Shown here: in pieces, positions 1 through 11,503 of the stretch | How the letters are laid out: the number at the start of each line of letters is the position of its first letter | Position numbering within the stretch: position 1 is the stretch's first letter | Assembly: GCA_009841075.1 (NCBI GenBank) | Contig: VXMP01000068.1 | Span: 1-64,000, forward strand | Origin: Acidimicrobiia bacterium | Lineage (GTDB): Bacteria > Actinomycetota > Acidimicrobiia > Spongiisociales > Spongiisociaceae | Direction of reading: 5' to 3' | DNA: 64,000 bases | The notes under the pieces: model-generated | Databases searched by the model: none | Told to the model about the DNA's origin: nothing | What the model saw: the letters and a program-made list of their open reading frames with translations, nothing else | Made by a program: the position numbers and the translations under genes

Positions 1-76
1 CGGGAAGGCGGACGCACCGTGGGTGCGGGCACAGTCACCCAAATCATCCAATAACACCAGAAACAGATAAAAGGCC

Positions 77-385
77 ATGAACGAACAAAAAATCCGCATC
101 AAGCTCAAAGCCTACGACCACCAGGTGGTGGACGAGTCGGCGCGCAAGATTGCAGAGACCGTTATACGGACCCACGCCGTCGTCCATGGTCCCGTACCCC
201 TCCCCACCAAGATCCAGAAATACTGTGTGATCCGCTCCCCCCATGTCTATAAGGATTCGAGGGAGCACTTCGAGATCCGCACCCACAAGCGATTGATCGA
301 CATCTTCAAGCCCACCCACAACACCATCGAATCGCTCATGAGGCTGGACCTCCCGGCCGGCGTGGAAGTGGAGATCGAGACATGA
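77..385 (+). CDS. rpsJ: 30S ribosomal protein S10
   Basis: ORF with S10 sequence ([28 protein letters not shown]); first gene of S10 operon. Confidence 0.98.
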   Translation: MNEQKIRIKLKAYDHQVVDESARKIAETVIRTHAVVHGPVPLPTKIQKYCVIRSPHVYKDSREHFEIRTHKRLIDIFKPTHNTIESLMRLDLPAGVEVEIET

Positions 386-1023
386 CCCTCTCCGCGATCC
401 TCGGCGAAAAGGTGGGCATGACCCGCATCTTCGACGACCAGTCCCGGGCCATACCGGTAACGGTAATCAAGGCGGGACCCTGCCATATAACCCGGATCTG
501 TACCGAGGAGGGGGAGGGCTACTCGGCCGTTCAGATTTCCTACGGCGAGATACCGGCCCGTCGGGCGAACCGGCCCCAGGCGGGCCACTTCGCCAAAGCA
601 GGCGTAGCCCCCACCCGACATCTGGTGGAGGTCAGGGTGGAGGACGACTCTCTTTTCGAGCTGGGCCAGACCTTACGGGTGGAGGATGTGTTCGAGGCCG
701 GAACCCGGGCAGACGTAACCGGCGTTTCCAAGGGCAAGGGCTTCCAAGGGGTGATGAAACGCCACAACTTCCACGGCCAGGGTGCCGGCCATGGCGTTCA
801 CAAGGTTCATCGTTCACCCGGGGCGATCGGCGCCTGCGCCACACCGGCCCGGGTGATGAAGGGCACCAAACTACCGGGCAGGATGGGTGGCGAGCGCACC
901 ACGGTTCTCAACCTGGCCGTAGTAGGAGTGGATCCGGATCGCAACCTGCTGGTCTTGAAGGGGGCGGTTCCAGGACCCAAAGGTGGGCTGGTGTTGGTCC
1001 GCGAAGCGGTCAAGAACAGCTGA
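382..1023 (+). CDS. rplC: 50S ribosomal protein L3
   Basis: L3 motifs ([33 protein letters not shown]); ATGA overlap with rpsJ. Confidence 0.98.
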   Translation: MTLSAILGEKVGMTRIFDDQSRAIPVTVIKAGPCHITRICTEEGEGYSAVQISYGEIPARRANRPQAGHFAKAGVAPTRHLVEVRVEDDSLFELGQTLRVEDVFEAGTRADVTGVSKGKGFQGVMKRHNFHGQGAGHGVHKVHRSPGAIGACATPARVMKGTKLPGRMGGERTTVLNLAVVGVDPDRNLLVLKGAVPGPKGGLVLVREAVKNS

Positions 1024-1724
1024 TGACCATGACCGAACCAATTGCCCCCCGCTACGACTCGTCCGGCGTTCAGCAGGGCAAGGTCTCGTTGGACGCCGAC
1101 CTGTTCGGGGTAACGCCCAATCGGGAGGTAATGCATCAGGTGGTGGTGGCCCATCTGGCCGCCCGGCGTTCCGGCACGGCCCACACCAAAACCCGGGCCG
1201 AGGTAAGGGGCGGCGGCCGCAAACCCTGGCGACAAAAAGGCACCGGCCGGGCCCGGCACGGATCGATTCGCTCGCCCATCTGGGTGGGGGGCGGCGTCGC
1301 CCACGGCCCGCGTGACCGCAACTTTGTCCAGCGCACCCCCAAGAAGATGAAGGCGCTCGCCCTCCGTGGTGCCTTATCGGCACGGGCCTCCGAAGGTGCC
1401 GTCAAAATAATCGAGCAGTTCGATTGGGAGGTACCCCGCACCAAAACGGCCGCTTCCTTGCTGGAACAAATCGGAGTCAAGGGCAAGGCCCTGGTGATAA
1501 CCGAACGCACCGAAGAGGTAGCCGCCCGTTCTTTCCGCAACCTTCCCCAGGTCATCCTGGGTCATCCCCGCTCCCTCAACACCTACGACGTGCTCTGGGC
1601 TTCCACCATAATCTTTTCCGCCTCCGCCCTGGAAACGACCTCCGATCGGGAAAGCACCGCCGGCCGGCCGGTCCAGGACGACCAAGAGATGCCGGCAACA
1701 ACCGAAGGTCAGGACAGCCCATGA
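1023..1724 (+). CDS. rplD: 50S ribosomal protein L4
   Basis: L4 motif (TKTRAEVRGGGRKPWRQKGTGRARHGSIRSPIWVGGG). Confidence 0.97.
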   Translation: MTMTEPIAPRYDSSGVQQGKVSLDADLFGVTPNREVMHQVVVAHLAARRSGTAHTKTRAEVRGGGRKPWRQKGTGRARHGSIRSPIWVGGGVAHGPRDRNFVQRTPKKMKALALRGALSARASEGAVKIIEQFDWEVPRTKTAASLLEQIGVKGKALVITERTEEVAARSFRNLPQVILGHPRSLNTYDVLWASTIIFSASALETTSDRESTAGRPVQDDQEMPATTEGQDSP

Positions 1725-2008
1725 AAGACCCGCGCGACCTGATCATCCAGCCGGTGATTTCGGAGAAGTCCTACGAGCTCATCGAGCGGACCAACACCTA
1801 CACCTTTGTGGTGGACCGTGGATCACGCAAAGAGGAGATTCGCCGGGCCGTAGAACAGCTCTTCGATGTGCAGGTGCTGAAGATCAACACCATCAACCGT
1901 AAAGGCAAGCTGAAGAGAACCAGATTCGGGGTGGGCAGGCGGTCCGACACCAAACGGGCCATGGTCACCTTACCCCCCGGCCAAACCGTGGACATCTTCG
2001 GAGTCTGA
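1721..2008 (+). CDS. rplW: 50S ribosomal protein L23
   Basis: MKDPRDLIIQPVISEKSYELIERTNTYTFVVD; start at ATG 1721 inside the longer ORF 1424..2008. Confidence 0.95.
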   Translation: MKDPRDLIIQPVISEKSYELIERTNTYTFVVDRGSRKEEIRRAVEQLFDVQVLKINTINRKGKLKRTRFGVGRRSDTKRAMVTLPPGQTVDIFGV

Positions 2009-2023
2009 GGCGGGAGAGAGCAT

Positions 2024-2857
2024 ATGGCAGTTAAAAAGAGAAAACCCACCTCCCCGGGACGCCGATTCCAGACGGTGGCGGACTTCGAGGAAATCACCAA
2101 GAAGAAGCCCGAAAAGTCGCTTATTGTCAAGAAGAAGCGCTCCTCCGGACGCAACGCCCAAGGGCGTATCACCTCCAGACATCGAGGCGGAGGACACAAG
2201 CGACGTTACCGACTGGTGGACTTCCGGCGGACCAAAGACGGTGTTCCTGCCCGGGTAGCGGCCATCGAGTATGACCCCAACCGCAACGCCCGGCTGGCCC
2301 TGCTGCACTATGTGGACGGGGAGAAGCGCTACATCCTGCACCCGGTGGGAGTCGCCGTAGGAGACATGCTGGAGTCCGGCCCGAAAGCCGAAATCCGCGC
2401 CGGCAACAGCCTTCCCCTGCGGAACATTCCGGCCGGCACGGTGGTGCACGCCATCGAAATGAAACCCGGCGGCGGGGCCCGAATGGCCCGGGCGGCCGGT
2501 ACCGGGGTACAGCTGATGTCCAAGGAAGGAAGCCGTGCCCTTCTCCGGTTGCCGTCCGGCGAAGTCCGTTATGTGCACCTTGACTGTCGGGCCACGGTCG
2601 GCCAGGTAGGTAATACCGAAGCCGAGCTAACCAAGCTGGGCAAGGCCGGAAGAAACCGCTGGAAAGGGGTTCGTCCCCAAACCCGTGGGGTGGCCATGAA
2701 CCCGGTGGACCATCCCCTGGGCGGAGGCGAGGGCCGATCCTCCGGGGGTCGGCATCCGGTTTCTCCCTGGGGTAAGCCGGAAGGTCGGACCCGAAATCGT
2801 AACAAGGCGAGCAATCGGGACATTGTGCGCCGCCGCACCAAGAAGGGCCGGAGGTAG
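2024..2857 (+). CDS. rplB: 50S ribosomal protein L2
   Basis: L2 motifs ([33 protein letters not shown]). Confidence 0.98.
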   Translation: MAVKKRKPTSPGRRFQTVADFEEITKKKPEKSLIVKKKRSSGRNAQGRITSRHRGGGHKRRYRLVDFRRTKDGVPARVAAIEYDPNRNARLALLHYVDGEKRYILHPVGVAVGDMLESGPKAEIRAGNSLPLRNIPAGTVVHAIEMKPGGGARMARAAGTGVQLMSKEGSRALLRLPSGEVRYVHLDCRATVGQVGNTEAELTKLGKAGRNRWKGVRPQTRGVAMNPVDHPLGGGEGRSSGGRHPVSPWGKPEGRTRNRNKASNRDIVRRRTKKGRR

Positions 2858-2861
2858 ATAA

Positions 2862-3146
2862 ATGGCTCGAAGCCGAAAAAAGGGTCCATTTGTGGACGAG
2901 CATCTGATGAAGAAGGTGGAGGCAGCCTCCAGTAGCGGCTACAAGCGGATGATCCGCACCTGGAGTAGGCGGAGCACCATCATTCCCGAAATGGTGGGCC
3001 TGACCATTGCCGTGCATGACGGCCGTAGACACATTCCTGTCTATATCACCGAGCAGATGATCGACCATAAGCTAGGCGAGTTCGCCCCCACCAGGACCTT
3101 CCGAGGGCATGCCGGGACCAAGAAGGAAAAGGCGGTCAGGCGGTAG
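2862..3146 (+). CDS. rpsS: 30S ribosomal protein S19
   Basis: [20 protein letters not shown]19 family. Confidence 0.98.
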   Translation: MARSRKKGPFVDEHLMKKVEAASSSGYKRMIRTWSRRSTIIPEMVGLTIAVHDGRRHIPVYITEQMIDHKLGEFAPTRTFRGHAGTKKEKAVRR

Positions 3147-3156
3147 GTATCCGAAT

Positions 3157-3522
3157 ATGAAAGCCCACGCCCGCGCCCGCAACGTACGCCAATCACCCTA
3201 CAAGGTGAGGGTGGTTCTCAATCAGGTAAGAGGCCTGTCCGCCGCCGACGCGGAAGTGGCCTTGCTCTACTCCAACCGAAGGGCCGCCCACCCTATTCTT
3301 AAGTGCCTCCGATCGGCCGTGGCCAACATGAACTCCAAGTTCGAGTTAGGCGAAGACCTTTCCGCCCTGGCCGGAGAGGTTCGGGTGGTGGAGGCCTATG
3401 CGGATGAGGGCCCTACCATAAAGCGGTTCCGCCCCCGAGCCCGAGGGCGGGCCACCCGCATCCGCAAACGCACCTGCCACATCACCATTGTGGTTTCCGA
3501 CGGCATAGAAGAGGTGGACTGA
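3157..3522 (+). CDS. rplV: 50S ribosomal protein L22
   Basis: [26 protein letters not shown]; start at ATG 3157 within ORF 3109..3522. Confidence 0.95.
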   Translation: MKAHARARNVRQSPYKVRVVLNQVRGLSAADAEVALLYSNRRAAHPILKCLRSAVANMNSKFELGEDLSALAGEVRVVEAYADEGPTIKRFRPRARGRATRIRKRTCHITIVVSDGIEEVD

Positions 3523-4478
3523 TGGGCCAGAAAACGCACCCCTACGGTTTTCGACTCGGCATTGTTACCGATTGGAAGTCGCGCTGGTACTCGGACAAGG
3601 ATTACACCGCCTTGGTCAACGAGGACTACCGGATACGCGATTATCTGCGCCGAGAGCTAAGGAGGGGGGCGGTTTCACGGGTGGATATAGAGCGCACCCG
3701 CGAGCGGCTTCAGGTGGATGTCCACACCTCCCGCCCCGGGGCGGTGATCGGACGAAAGGGTGCCGAGGCGGAGCGGATCCGTTCCGGTCTCGAAAAGATG
3801 ACCGCCCGCCGGGTCAAACTCAACGTGATCGAGGTGAAAGACCCGGAGACGGATGCCCATCTGCTGGCCCAAGGGGTGGCGGAGCAGCTGGAGAAGCGGG
3901 TTGCCTACCGAAGGGCGATGCGGCGCACCGTACAGACCGCTTTGAAGTCGGGAGCGGAAGGGGTACGGGTCGAATGTTCCGGACGCCTGGGCGGGGCCGA
4001 TATGAGCCGCCGAGAATGGTATCGGGAGGGCCGGGTCCCCCTCCACACCCTGCGGGCGGACATCGACTACGGATACGCCACCGCCGACACCAGCGTAGGC
4101 AGTATCGGTATCAAGGTGTGGGTTTACAAAGGCGATGTGGTGGCTTCCCTCAAGACCACCCGGGAGAAGATCGCCGCGGAAGCGGCTCTGGCGGCCGGAC
4201 GGCCATCGGGCCGGATGTTGTCGGTCAAGAGCCGGGCCGAACAGCGGGCCGGTGGACGATCCACTCCCCGGGTCATCGAAGCCGGAGGCGGCAAGCGGAT
4301 CATCGAGGCGGGAGGAGGCCGCAAGGTCAGCACCGCCGAGGCCAAGTCGGCCTACGACACCGCTCGGGCCGAGGCGAGCCGGGCTCCCGATCCAGATCAG
4401 GTCGATGACCAGTTCTGGGCCGCCGAGAATGAAGCGGCCGGCGCCGAAGAGACCCCGAGCGACGACCAGGAGCAGTAG
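3522..4478 (+). CDS. rpsC: 30S ribosomal protein S3 with acidic C-terminal extension
   Basis: [16 protein letters not shown] domain, [31 protein letters not shown]. Confidence 0.98.
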   Translation: MGQKTHPYGFRLGIVTDWKSRWYSDKDYTALVNEDYRIRDYLRRELRRGAVSRVDIERTRERLQVDVHTSRPGAVIGRKGAEAERIRSGLEKMTARRVKLNVIEVKDPETDAHLLAQGVAEQLEKRVAYRRAMRRTVQTALKSGAEGVRVECSGRLGGADMSRREWYREGRVPLHTLRADIDYGYATADTSVGSIGIKVWVYKGDVVASLKTTREKIAAEAALAAGRPSGRMLSVKSRAEQRAGGRSTPRVIEAGGGKRIIEAGGGRKVSTAEAKSAYDTARAEASRAPDPDQVDDQFWAAENEAAGAEETPSDDQEQ

Positions 4479-4480
4479 GA

Positions 4481-4897
4481 ATGTTGATGCCGAAGCGCAC
4501 CAAATACCGCAAGGTCCACCGAGGCCGGATGCGCGGTTATGCCAAAGGAGGCACCACGGTCACGTTTGGCGATTACGGCATCCAGGCGCTCGAGCCCGGC
4601 CACATAACCGCCCGTCAGATCGAGTCGGCCCGGGTGGCCATCACCCGAACCGTGCGACGGGGGGGAAAGGTCTGGATCAACATCTTTCCGGATAAACCTA
4701 TGACGGCCAAACCCGCCGAGACCCGGATGGGATCCGGTAAAGGGAACCCCGAGTATTGGGTGGCGGTGGTCAAGCCTGGTCGAGTGATGATGGAGCTGTC
4801 AGGTGTGGACGAGAAGATGGCCCGAGAGGCTATGCGCCGGGCGGGACACAAGCTGCCGATCCGAACCCGATTCGTGGCCCGGGAAACGTTGGTGTAG
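4481..4897 (+). CDS. rplP: 50S ribosomal protein L16
   Basis: [19 protein letters not shown]; start could be 4481 or 4487. Confidence 0.97.
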   Translation: MLMPKRTKYRKVHRGRMRGYAKGGTTVTFGDYGIQALEPGHITARQIESARVAITRTVRRGGKVWINIFPDKPMTAKPAETRMGSGKGNPEYWVAVVKPGRVMMELSGVDEKMAREAMRRAGHKLPIRTRFVARETLV

Positions 4898-4916
4898 TGA
4901 TGATGGAGATGACGCT

Positions 4917-5117
4917 ATGAAGGCTGTGGAATTACGAAGCCTAACCCCGGATGAGCTGGAGGAGAAGTTGGACGAGGCCAAAGAGGAGCTCTTCAACCTG
5001 CGTTTTCAGCTGGCGGTCAGCCAGTCGGAGGACACCGCTTCCCTGGGGAGACTTCGCCGTGATATCGCCCGGATAAAGACGGTAATGCATGAGAGCCAGG
5101 AGGCCGGCCGTGGCTGA
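4917..5117 (+). CDS. rpmC: 50S ribosomal protein L29
   Basis: [33 protein letters not shown]; start ATG 4917 inside ORF 4803..5117. Confidence 0.95.
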   Translation: MKAVELRSLTPDELEEKLDEAKEELFNLRFQLAVSQSEDTASLGRLRRDIARIKTVMHESQEAGRG

Positions 5118-5367
5118 TCGACCCCGCCGTAAAACCAGGGTAGGCGTAGTGGTGTCCGACTCCCGTTCCCGTACCATCACCGTGCAGATCGAGCGGCGTA
5201 CCCGTCATCCTCGATACGGGAAGATCGTTCGTAGTGCCTCCAAGGTTCACGTCCACGACGAGGAGAACACGGCCCGCAACGGGGATCGGGTTCTGATTAT
5301 GGAAACCCGTCCCCTGTCCAAGACCAAGCGGTGGCGTCTGGTAGAAGTGGTGGGACGGGCCCGATGA
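5110..5367 (+). CDS. rpsQ: 30S ribosomal protein S17
   Basis: [34 protein letters not shown]; probable GTG start 5110. Confidence 0.93.
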   Translation: MADRPRRKTRVGVVVSDSRSRTITVQIERRTRHPRYGKIVRSASKVHVHDEENTARNGDRVLIMETRPLSKTKRWRLVEVVGRAR

Positions 5368-5732
5368 TCCAGCAGGAGTCCCGTCTCAAGGTCGCCGACA
5401 ACAGCGGTGCCCGGGAGGTGTTGTGCATCCGCGTCCTGGGAGGATCGCGCCGTCGGTACGCCCGGATCGGCGACATTATCGTGGCCACCGTCAAACAGGC
5501 CGTACCCGGGGCCTCTGTTAAGAAGGGGGACAAGGTGAGGGCGGTGGTGGTGAGGACCGCCAAAGAGCAGCGCCGCCGGGACGGAACCTACATCCGCTTC
5601 GACGACAACGCCTGTGTGGTGATCAACGACAACCAACTTCCCCAAGGCACCCGCATCTTCGGGCCGGTGGCTCGGGAGCTACGCGACCGCAGGTTCATGC
5701 GCATCGTGTCGTTGGCGCCGGAGGTGATCTGA
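5364..5732 (+). CDS. rplN: 50S ribosomal protein L14
   Basis: [30 protein letters not shown] 5364. Confidence 0.97.
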   Translation: MIQQESRLKVADNSGAREVLCIRVLGGSRRRYARIGDIIVATVKQAVPGASVKKGDKVRAVVVRTAKEQRRRDGTYIRFDDNACVVINDNQLPQGTRIFGPVARELRDRRFMRIVSLAPEVI

Positions 5733-5733
5733 T

Positions 5734-6042
5734 ATGCCGTCTATCAGAGAAGGTGATCGGGTCATGGTGATCTCCGGTAAGGACCTGGGCCGAGAGTCGC
5801 GGGTGGCGAGGGTGCTACCCCGCCAGGGCAAGGTGATAGTCGAAGGTATCAACACCGCCAAACGCCATCAAAAGGCGCGTGGTCGGGAGCTGCAGGCCGG
5901 AATCGTGGACAAGGACATGCCGATCGACCTTTCCAATGTGATGCTGATCTGCGAAGACTGTGGACCGATCCGTACCGGAACCGGCCTGAGCGAGACCGGC
6001 CGAAAGTTCCGCCGGTGCACCAAATGTCACGGAGAGGTGTAG
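5734..6042 (+). CDS. rplX: 50S ribosomal protein L24
   Basis: KOW motif [27 protein letters not shown]. Confidence 0.96.
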   Translation: MPSIREGDRVMVISGKDLGRESRVARVLPRQGKVIVEGINTAKRHQKARGRELQAGIVDKDMPIDLSNVMLICEDCGPIRTGTGLSETGRKFRRCTKCHGEV

Positions 6043-6046
6043 TCCG

Positions 6047-6640
6047 ATGACCGCCGATAAGACCTCCTCCGCCACGGGTTACGTCCCCCGTTTGAAGTTG
6101 CAGTATCAGGACGGCGTTCGATCCCGACTTCTCGAGGAGCTGGGGTTGGGCAACCCGATGTTGATCCCGAACCTGGAAAAAATCGTGGTGAACATGGGGG
6201 TAGGCGAATCGGTGGGTGATCGCAAACAGGTGGGGTCGGCCATGGAGGATCTGTCCACCATTACCGGCCAGAAACCCCGTCTCAATCGGGCCCGCCGGTC
6301 TATTGCCGGTTTCAAGTTACGTACCGGGATGCCGGTAGGCTGTTCGGTGACCATTCGGGGAGATCGGGCCTGGGAGTTCCTGGACCGCCTGATTACGGTC
6401 GCCATCCCTCGTATACGGGATTTCCGAGGCCTCAAACCCTCCTCTTTCGACGGGCGAGGCAACTACAGCTTCGGGGTGAGCGAACAGCTCATCTTCCCCG
6501 AGATCGATTACGACAAGGTAACGGCCGTTCGTGGCATGGACATAACCATCTGCACCACCTCCAAGGACGACCGAGGGGCGCAGGCGTTATTAGAAGCATT
6601 CGGTTTCCCCTTCCGGCGACAGAATGTCGGTGCGGGATAA
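6047..6640 (+). CDS. rplE: 50S ribosomal protein L5
   Basis: [49 protein letters not shown]. Confidence 0.98.
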   Translation: MTADKTSSATGYVPRLKLQYQDGVRSRLLEELGLGNPMLIPNLEKIVVNMGVGESVGDRKQVGSAMEDLSTITGQKPRLNRARRSIAGFKLRTGMPVGCSVTIRGDRAWEFLDRLITVAIPRIRDFRGLKPSSFDGRGNYSFGVSEQLIFPEIDYDKVTAVRGMDITICTTSKDDRGAQALLEAFGFPFRRQNVGAG

Positions 6641-6659
6641 ATAGGCAAAGAGGTACGAA

Positions 6660-6965
6660 ATGGCCAAGAAGTCGATGATCGCCAAAAACAAACAACGAGG
6701 TGAGCTGGTGGAGCGCTATCGAGAGCGCCGAGCCGAGCTCCTCCGCATCATTAAAGACCCGGAAGCAAGCCCCGAAGAAAAGCGCGAGGCCTACGCCCGG
6801 ATAGCGAAGATGCCCCGCGATGCCAGCCCGACCCGCTACCGGAACCGTTGCGGGATCACCGGGCGGCCCCGGGGTTATCTACGTAAGTTTGGGATGTCTC
6901 GGATCGCGGTTCGAGATCTGGCCCACCGAGGCGAACTACCCGGCGTCAAGAAGTCTTCCTGGTAA
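6660..6965 (+). CDS. rpsN: 30S ribosomal protein S14, about 101-aa non-zinc (C-) form
   Basis: [41 protein letters not shown]; single Cys, no CxxC pairs. Confidence 0.96.
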   Translation: MAKKSMIAKNKQRGELVERYRERRAELLRIIKDPEASPEEKREAYARIAKMPRDASPTRYRNRCGITGRPRGYLRKFGMSRIAVRDLAHRGELPGVKKSSW

Positions 6966-6981
6966 TGGAGTAGATGACGCC

Positions 6982-7383
6982 ATGATGACCGACCCTCTCG
7001 CCGACATGTTGACCAGGATTCGCAACGCCAACATCGCCTTGCATCCCAAGGTGAGCATGCCGTCGTCAAAACTTAAAGAACAGATCGCCAAGGTGCTGGC
7101 CTCGGAGGGTTACGTCGAAGGCTATGACGTCAACCCGGCCGACCAGGGCAACACCCTGACCATCCGCCTCAAGTACACCGGCAAGGGCAACCAGTACCGG
7201 ATTATCCAGAACCTGCAGCGTATCTCCCGTCCCGGTCGCCGCGTGTATAGCGGTGCCGATAAGCTGCCTCGCTCCCAAGGAGGCCTGGGCACGGTGATCG
7301 TTTCGACCTCCCAGGGCCTCCTGTCCGACCGGGAAGCCCGACGGCGTCGGCTGGGCGGCGAGCTCATGTGCGAGGTTTGGTGA
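6982..7383 (+). CDS. rpsH: 30S ribosomal protein S8
   Basis: MMTDPLADMLTRIRNANIALHPKVSMPSSKLKEQIA; ATG 6982 in ORF 6820..7383. Confidence 0.96.
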   Translation: MMTDPLADMLTRIRNANIALHPKVSMPSSKLKEQIAKVLASEGYVEGYDVNPADQGNTLTIRLKYTGKGNQYRIIQNLQRISRPGRRVYSGADKLPRSQGGLGTVIVSTSQGLLSDREARRRRLGGELMCEVW

Positions 7384-7387
7384 TCCT

Positions 7388-7933
7388 ATGAGTCGGGTAG
7401 GAAAGGTTCCCATCCCCATTCCCGAAGGGGTAGAGATCGACATCTCCGGCCAGAAGGTCACGGTAAAAGGGCCGAAAGGCTCCCTTGACCGGGTTCTCGA
7501 AAACCGGGTGCGGGTCGAGGTAGCAGACGGTCGCTGCCTGGTCACCAGGATAAACGACGAACGACGCAGCAAAGCCCTGCACGGACTGTCCAGGGCATTG
7601 GTCAACAACATGGTGGTCGGGGTCACCGAAGGGTATCGCAAGACCCTGAAAATCGTGGGGGTGGGTTATCGGGCGCTGAACCGAGGTGAGGGGATCGAGC
7701 TCCAGGTGGGGTTCAGTCACAGCGTGGAAATTCCACCGGTAGAGGGAATAACCTTTACGGTGCCGGACGCCACCACCATCGTGGTGGAAGGGATCGATAA
7801 GGAGCTGGTCGGACAGGTCGCAGCCGAAATTCGCCGGGTCCGCCCACCGGAACCCTACAAGGGCAAAGGTATTCGCTACCAGGACGAGCATGTTCTGCGT
7901 AAAAGTGGTAAGGCGGGGGTGGCGGTACGATGA
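7388..7933 (+). CDS. rplF: 50S ribosomal protein L6
   Basis: [35 protein letters not shown]. Confidence 0.98.
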   Translation: MSRVGKVPIPIPEGVEIDISGQKVTVKGPKGSLDRVLENRVRVEVADGRCLVTRINDERRSKALHGLSRALVNNMVVGVTEGYRKTLKIVGVGYRALNRGEGIELQVGFSHSVEIPPVEGITFTVPDATTIVVEGIDKELVGQVAAEIRRVRPPEPYKGKGIRYQDEHVLRKSGKAGVAVR

Positions 7934-8283
7934 GCGGCGCACGTAGCAGAGCTCGGATCCGCCGCCATCGACGGGTTAGGAAGCGGGTGTCGGGAACGGC
8001 GGCGCGGCCTCGTCTGGCGGTGTTCCGGAGCAATCGATACATTTACGCCCAGGTCATCGACGACGGCCCCGGACGGACCCTGGTGGCGGCTTCATCGCAG
8101 GAGGTGTCACTACGTGACGCCGGCTTGACCACCGAAACCGCTTCCGCAGTGGGACGTTTGATCGCCACCCGTGCTTCCGAGGCAGGTGTAAAAGAGGTGG
8201 TTTTTGACCGTGGTGGACATCCGTTCCACGGACGGGTGAAAGCTTTGGCCGATGCAGCAAGGGAGGCCGGACTTGACTTCTAG
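7930..8283 (+). CDS. rplR: 50S ribosomal protein L18
   Basis: [35 protein letters not shown]. Confidence 0.97.
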   Translation: MSGARSRARIRRHRRVRKRVSGTAARPRLAVFRSNRYIYAQVIDDGPGRTLVAASSQEVSLRDAGLTTETASAVGRLIATRASEAGVKEVVFDRGGHPFHGRVKALADAAREAGLDF

Positions 8284-8866
8284 ACCGAGAAGACGTCGCG
8301 ACGGCAGCTTCGACAGCAGCCCCCAGTTCGACGAAAGGGTTATCTTCATCAACCGGGTTTCCAAGGTCAGCAAGGGCGGCCGAAGGTTCTCGTTCACCGC
8401 CCTGGTGGCGCTGGGCGACGGCGCTGGTCGGGTAGGTATCGGCTACGGCAAGGCCAAGGAAATCCCCAACGCCATCCAAAAGGCTATCGAGTCGGCCCGG
8501 AAATCTATGTTTACCGTGCCGATGGCCGGCACCACCCTTATCCATAGGGTGATAGGTCGGCAGGGGGCCTCCAAGGTACTCCTGCAGCCGGCCGCCCCGG
8601 GTACCGGGGTCATCGCCGGCGGCGCTGTCCGCCAGATTCTCGAAGTAGCCGGGGTTCGGGACGCCCTCGCCAAATCATTGGGGGCACCCACCCACCTGAA
8701 CGTCGCCAAGGCCACCATCAACGGTCTTAAAGCCCAGCGGCGTCCCGAAGAGGTGGCCGAATTACGGGGCAAAACCCCGGAAGAGATCACTCCACCAGGG
8801 CTGCTGGCCTCCTACCGTTCGACAGAGATGATGCGGGCTTCGGGAGGAGAAAGTCGTTCACCATGA
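8273..8866 (+). CDS. rpsE: 30S ribosomal protein S5
   Basis: [32 protein letters not shown]; probable TTG start 8273 after GGGAGG. Confidence 0.95.
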   Translation: MTSRPRRRRDGSFDSSPQFDERVIFINRVSKVSKGGRRFSFTALVALGDGAGRVGIGYGKAKEIPNAIQKAIESARKSMFTVPMAGTTLIHRVIGRQGASKVLLQPAAPGTGVIAGGAVRQILEVAGVRDALAKSLGAPTHLNVAKATINGLKAQRRPEEVAELRGKTPEEITPPGLLASYRSTEMMRASGGESRSP

Positions 8867-9048
8867 GCGGGACCATGCTTCGGATCACCCTACGTCGCAG
8901 CCTGATAGGCGAGAAGCCCAAGGCCCGGGCTACGGTTAGGAGCCTGGGTTTGCGGAAGCTCAACGCCTCGGTTGAACGTCCGGACAGCCCGGAGCTACAG
9001 GGCATGCTGCACCGGGTTCGCCATCTGGTGGAAGTCCAGGAAGCATGA
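8863..9048 (+). CDS. rpmD: 50S ribosomal protein L30
   Basis: [30 protein letters not shown]. Confidence 0.94.
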   Translation: MSGTMLRITLRRSLIGEKPKARATVRSLGLRKLNASVERPDSPELQGMLHRVRHLVEVQEA

Positions 9049-9081
9049 TGAACGTCACAGAGTATTTAATGGAGAAACGTT

Positions 9082-9537
9082 GTGGCTAAAAACAACCAGC
9101 TGAAGCTGCACCATCTCCGCCCGGCGGAAGGGTCCAGGCGCAAGAAGATCCGAGTGGGTCGAGGCGAAGCAGGTCGCCGGGGCAAAACCGCCGGTCGGGG
9201 CATGAAAGGCCTCAAGGCTCGACGTAACCTTCGGCCCGGTTTCGAAGGCGGTCAAACCCCTCTGCAGGCCAGGATCCCCAAGCTGCGGGGATTCAAGCCG
9301 CATAACCGTGAAGAGTTCACGGCGGTCAACGTTGACGTACTGGACGGTTTTGAGGCCGGCAAGGTCATCGACCCCACCTATCTACGTGAGGCGGGGCTGG
9401 CCCGTAAAAGAGGCCGGATCAAGGTGCTGGGACGGGGAGAGATCAACACCGCCTTGACAGTGGAGGCCCATGCGTTCAGCGCTTCGGCCCGGGCCAAGAT
9501 AGAGGCTGCCGGTGGATCGTGCGTGATCGTAAACTGA
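9082..9537 (+). CDS. rplO: 50S ribosomal protein L15
   Basis: LKLHHLRPAEGSRRKKIRVGRGEAGRRGKTAGRGMKGLKAR. Confidence 0.97.
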   Translation: MAKNNQLKLHHLRPAEGSRRKKIRVGRGEAGRRGKTAGRGMKGLKARRNLRPGFEGGQTPLQARIPKLRGFKPHNREEFTAVNVDVLDGFEAGKVIDPTYLREAGLARKRGRIKVLGRGEINTALTVEAHAFSASARAKIEAAGGSCVIVN

Positions 9538-9589
9538 CCTCTCCCCCCTACTTCTGGGGCCTTACGGAGGCTATCCGACCGGTTGAGTC

Positions 9590-10912
9590 ATGCTGAGCGT
9601 ATATCGCTACATGTTCATTATCCCCGACCTCAGGGGAAAGATACTTTTCACGCTGGGCGTCTTTGCCCTGTATAGGTTGGGTGCCACCATCCCGGTGCCG
9701 GGCATCGAGCTGGATCGGCTGGACGCCTTATCCGGCCAACAACCGGGCGGGGCCTTCGGACTGTTAAACCTGTTTTCAGGTAACGCCCTTGAGAACCTGT
9801 CCGTTTTCAGCCTGGGAATCCTCCCCTACATAACGGCCAGCATCATCATGCAGCTGCTGTCGGTGGTGATCCCCCGCCTGCAAAAACTCCAGGATGAGGG
9901 CCCGTCCGGCCGTACCGTCATCACCCGATGGACCAGAATCCTGACCGTGATCCTGGCCCTCCTCCAATCAACCGGCATCACCTACCTGTTCAGCCGAGGC
10001 AGCGGCTTTACCGGAGGGATCGTCCTGATCGACGATTACAGTCCCACCCGGGTGGTGCTGATGGTGGTCACCATGACCGCCGGAACCGCCTTCGTTATGT
10101 GGCTCGGCGAGCTGATCACCCAGCGCGGTATCGGCAACGGAATGTCGCTGTTGATCTTCATCAGCATCGTGGCCGCCTTGCCCAGCCAATTCACCCTGAT
10201 CTGGCAGTACACCGTTCCGGCGGGTCGGGCTACCTTGTTCTACATAATCATCCTGCTGTTCGTATTCATGGTGGTCGGCATCCTGTTTGTGGAGCAGGGC
10301 CAGCGGCGCATTCCTATCCAGTTCGCCAAGCGGATCCGAGGACGGCGGGTTATGGGGGGACAAAGCACTTACATTCCGCTGAAGATCAATATGGCCGGGG
10401 TTATCCCGGTTATTTTTGCCACTTCGATCCTGTTCTTCCCGGTGCTGATTTCTACCTCCATCCCCAGTACGGAAGGGTTTTTCCTCTCGGTTCGAGACTT
10501 CATCAACGTCCATCTGGCCCCGTCCGGCTATGCCTCCGGTGCCACCAGCTGGATATATATCGGGGTGTTGTTCTTCCTGATCGTGTTCTTCACCTACTTC
10601 TATACCGCCATCCAGTTTGATCCGGCCAGGCAGGCGGAGACCATCCAACGCCAGGGCGGATTCATCCCGGGCCAGCGTCCTGGTCGGCAAACCGCCCGCT
10701 ATCTGGAGCGCATCCTCAACCGCATCACCCTCCCCGGGTCCATTTTCCTCGGGTTGATAGCCATCCTGCCCGCCATCGCCTCGGCACTCTGGGCTATCCC
10801 GGTCGGATTCTCCGGAGTTTCGATCCTGATTGTGGTGGGCGTCGCCCTGGAAACCATGAAACAAATCGAGAGCCAGCTCACCATGAGGAACTACGAAGGT
10901 TTCCTGACATGA
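9590..10912 (+). CDS. secY: Preprotein translocase subunit SecY
   Basis: SecY family, multi-TM; GQSTYIPLKINMAGVIPVIFA. Confidence 0.98.
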   Translation: MLSVYRYMFIIPDLRGKILFTLGVFALYRLGATIPVPGIELDRLDALSGQQPGGAFGLLNLFSGNALENLSVFSLGILPYITASIIMQLLSVVIPRLQKLQDEGPSGRTVITRWTRILTVILALLQSTGITYLFSRGSGFTGGIVLIDDYSPTRVVLMVVTMTAGTAFVMWLGELITQRGIGNGMSLLIFISIVAALPSQFTLIWQYTVPAGRATLFYIIILLFVFMVVGILFVEQGQRRIPIQFAKRIRGRRVMGGQSTYIPLKINMAGVIPVIFATSILFFPVLISTSIPSTEGFFLSVRDFINVHLAPSGYASGATSWIYIGVLFFLIVFFTYFYTAIQFDPARQAETIQRQGGFIPGQRPGRQTARYLERILNRITLPGSIFLGLIAILPAIASALWAIPVGFSGVSILIVVGVALETMKQIESQLTMRNYEGFLT

Positions 10913-11463
10913 AAATCCTTTTCCTCGGCCCCCCGGGGGTGGGGAAAGGTACCCAGGCCGTCCGAGTTGCAGAGGCACTTGAAATCCCCCATATCTCCAC
11001 CGGGGAAATGTTCAGAGAACACATGGATTCGGCCACAGGTCTCGGTAAGCAGATCAGCCGAATCGTGGCCCGAGGAGACCTGGTCCCCGATTCCCTAACC
11101 GTCGCCATGCTGCTGGAGCGACTCGGACATTCCGACACCGCCAACGGATATATCTTGGACGGATTTCCCCGTAACCTTCCCCAGGCCCACGCCCTGGATG
11201 AAGCAATCGGCGAGGCGGCCCTGGACGCGGTGGTGGTCTTGCAGGCCGAGTTCGACATGCTGAAGGAGCGCTTGTTAAATCGGGGGCGGGCGGACGACAC
11301 CGAGGAATCGGTTTCCAACCGGCTGGTGGTGTACGAACGGGAAACCGCCCCCTTGGTTCGTTTCTATGAAGACCGAGGGGTAACGGCCGGAGTCAACGGG
11401 GTGGGCTCGGTCGAAGAAATCACCGCAAACATTCTGGCCGCCTTGGCCCGCTTCCGGCCTTAA
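10909..11463 (+). CDS. adk: Adenylate kinase
   Basis: MKILFLGPPGVGKGTQA, DGFPRNLPQA; overlaps secY by 4 bp. Confidence 0.97.
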   Translation: MKILFLGPPGVGKGTQAVRVAEALEIPHISTGEMFREHMDSATGLGKQISRIVARGDLVPDSLTVAMLLERLGHSDTANGYILDGFPRNLPQAHALDEAIGEAALDAVVVLQAEFDMLKERLLNRGRADDTEESVSNRLVVYERETAPLVRFYEDRGVTAGVNGVGSVEEITANILAALARFRP

Positions 11464-11503
11464 GATCCATCGTTTGGGGCCGGGTTTCTAAAGGATATAG
11501 CCG

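Noticed and set aside
9968-10978. 336-aa - strand ORF across secY
   Set aside because: Antisense to secY; low-complexity polar composition.
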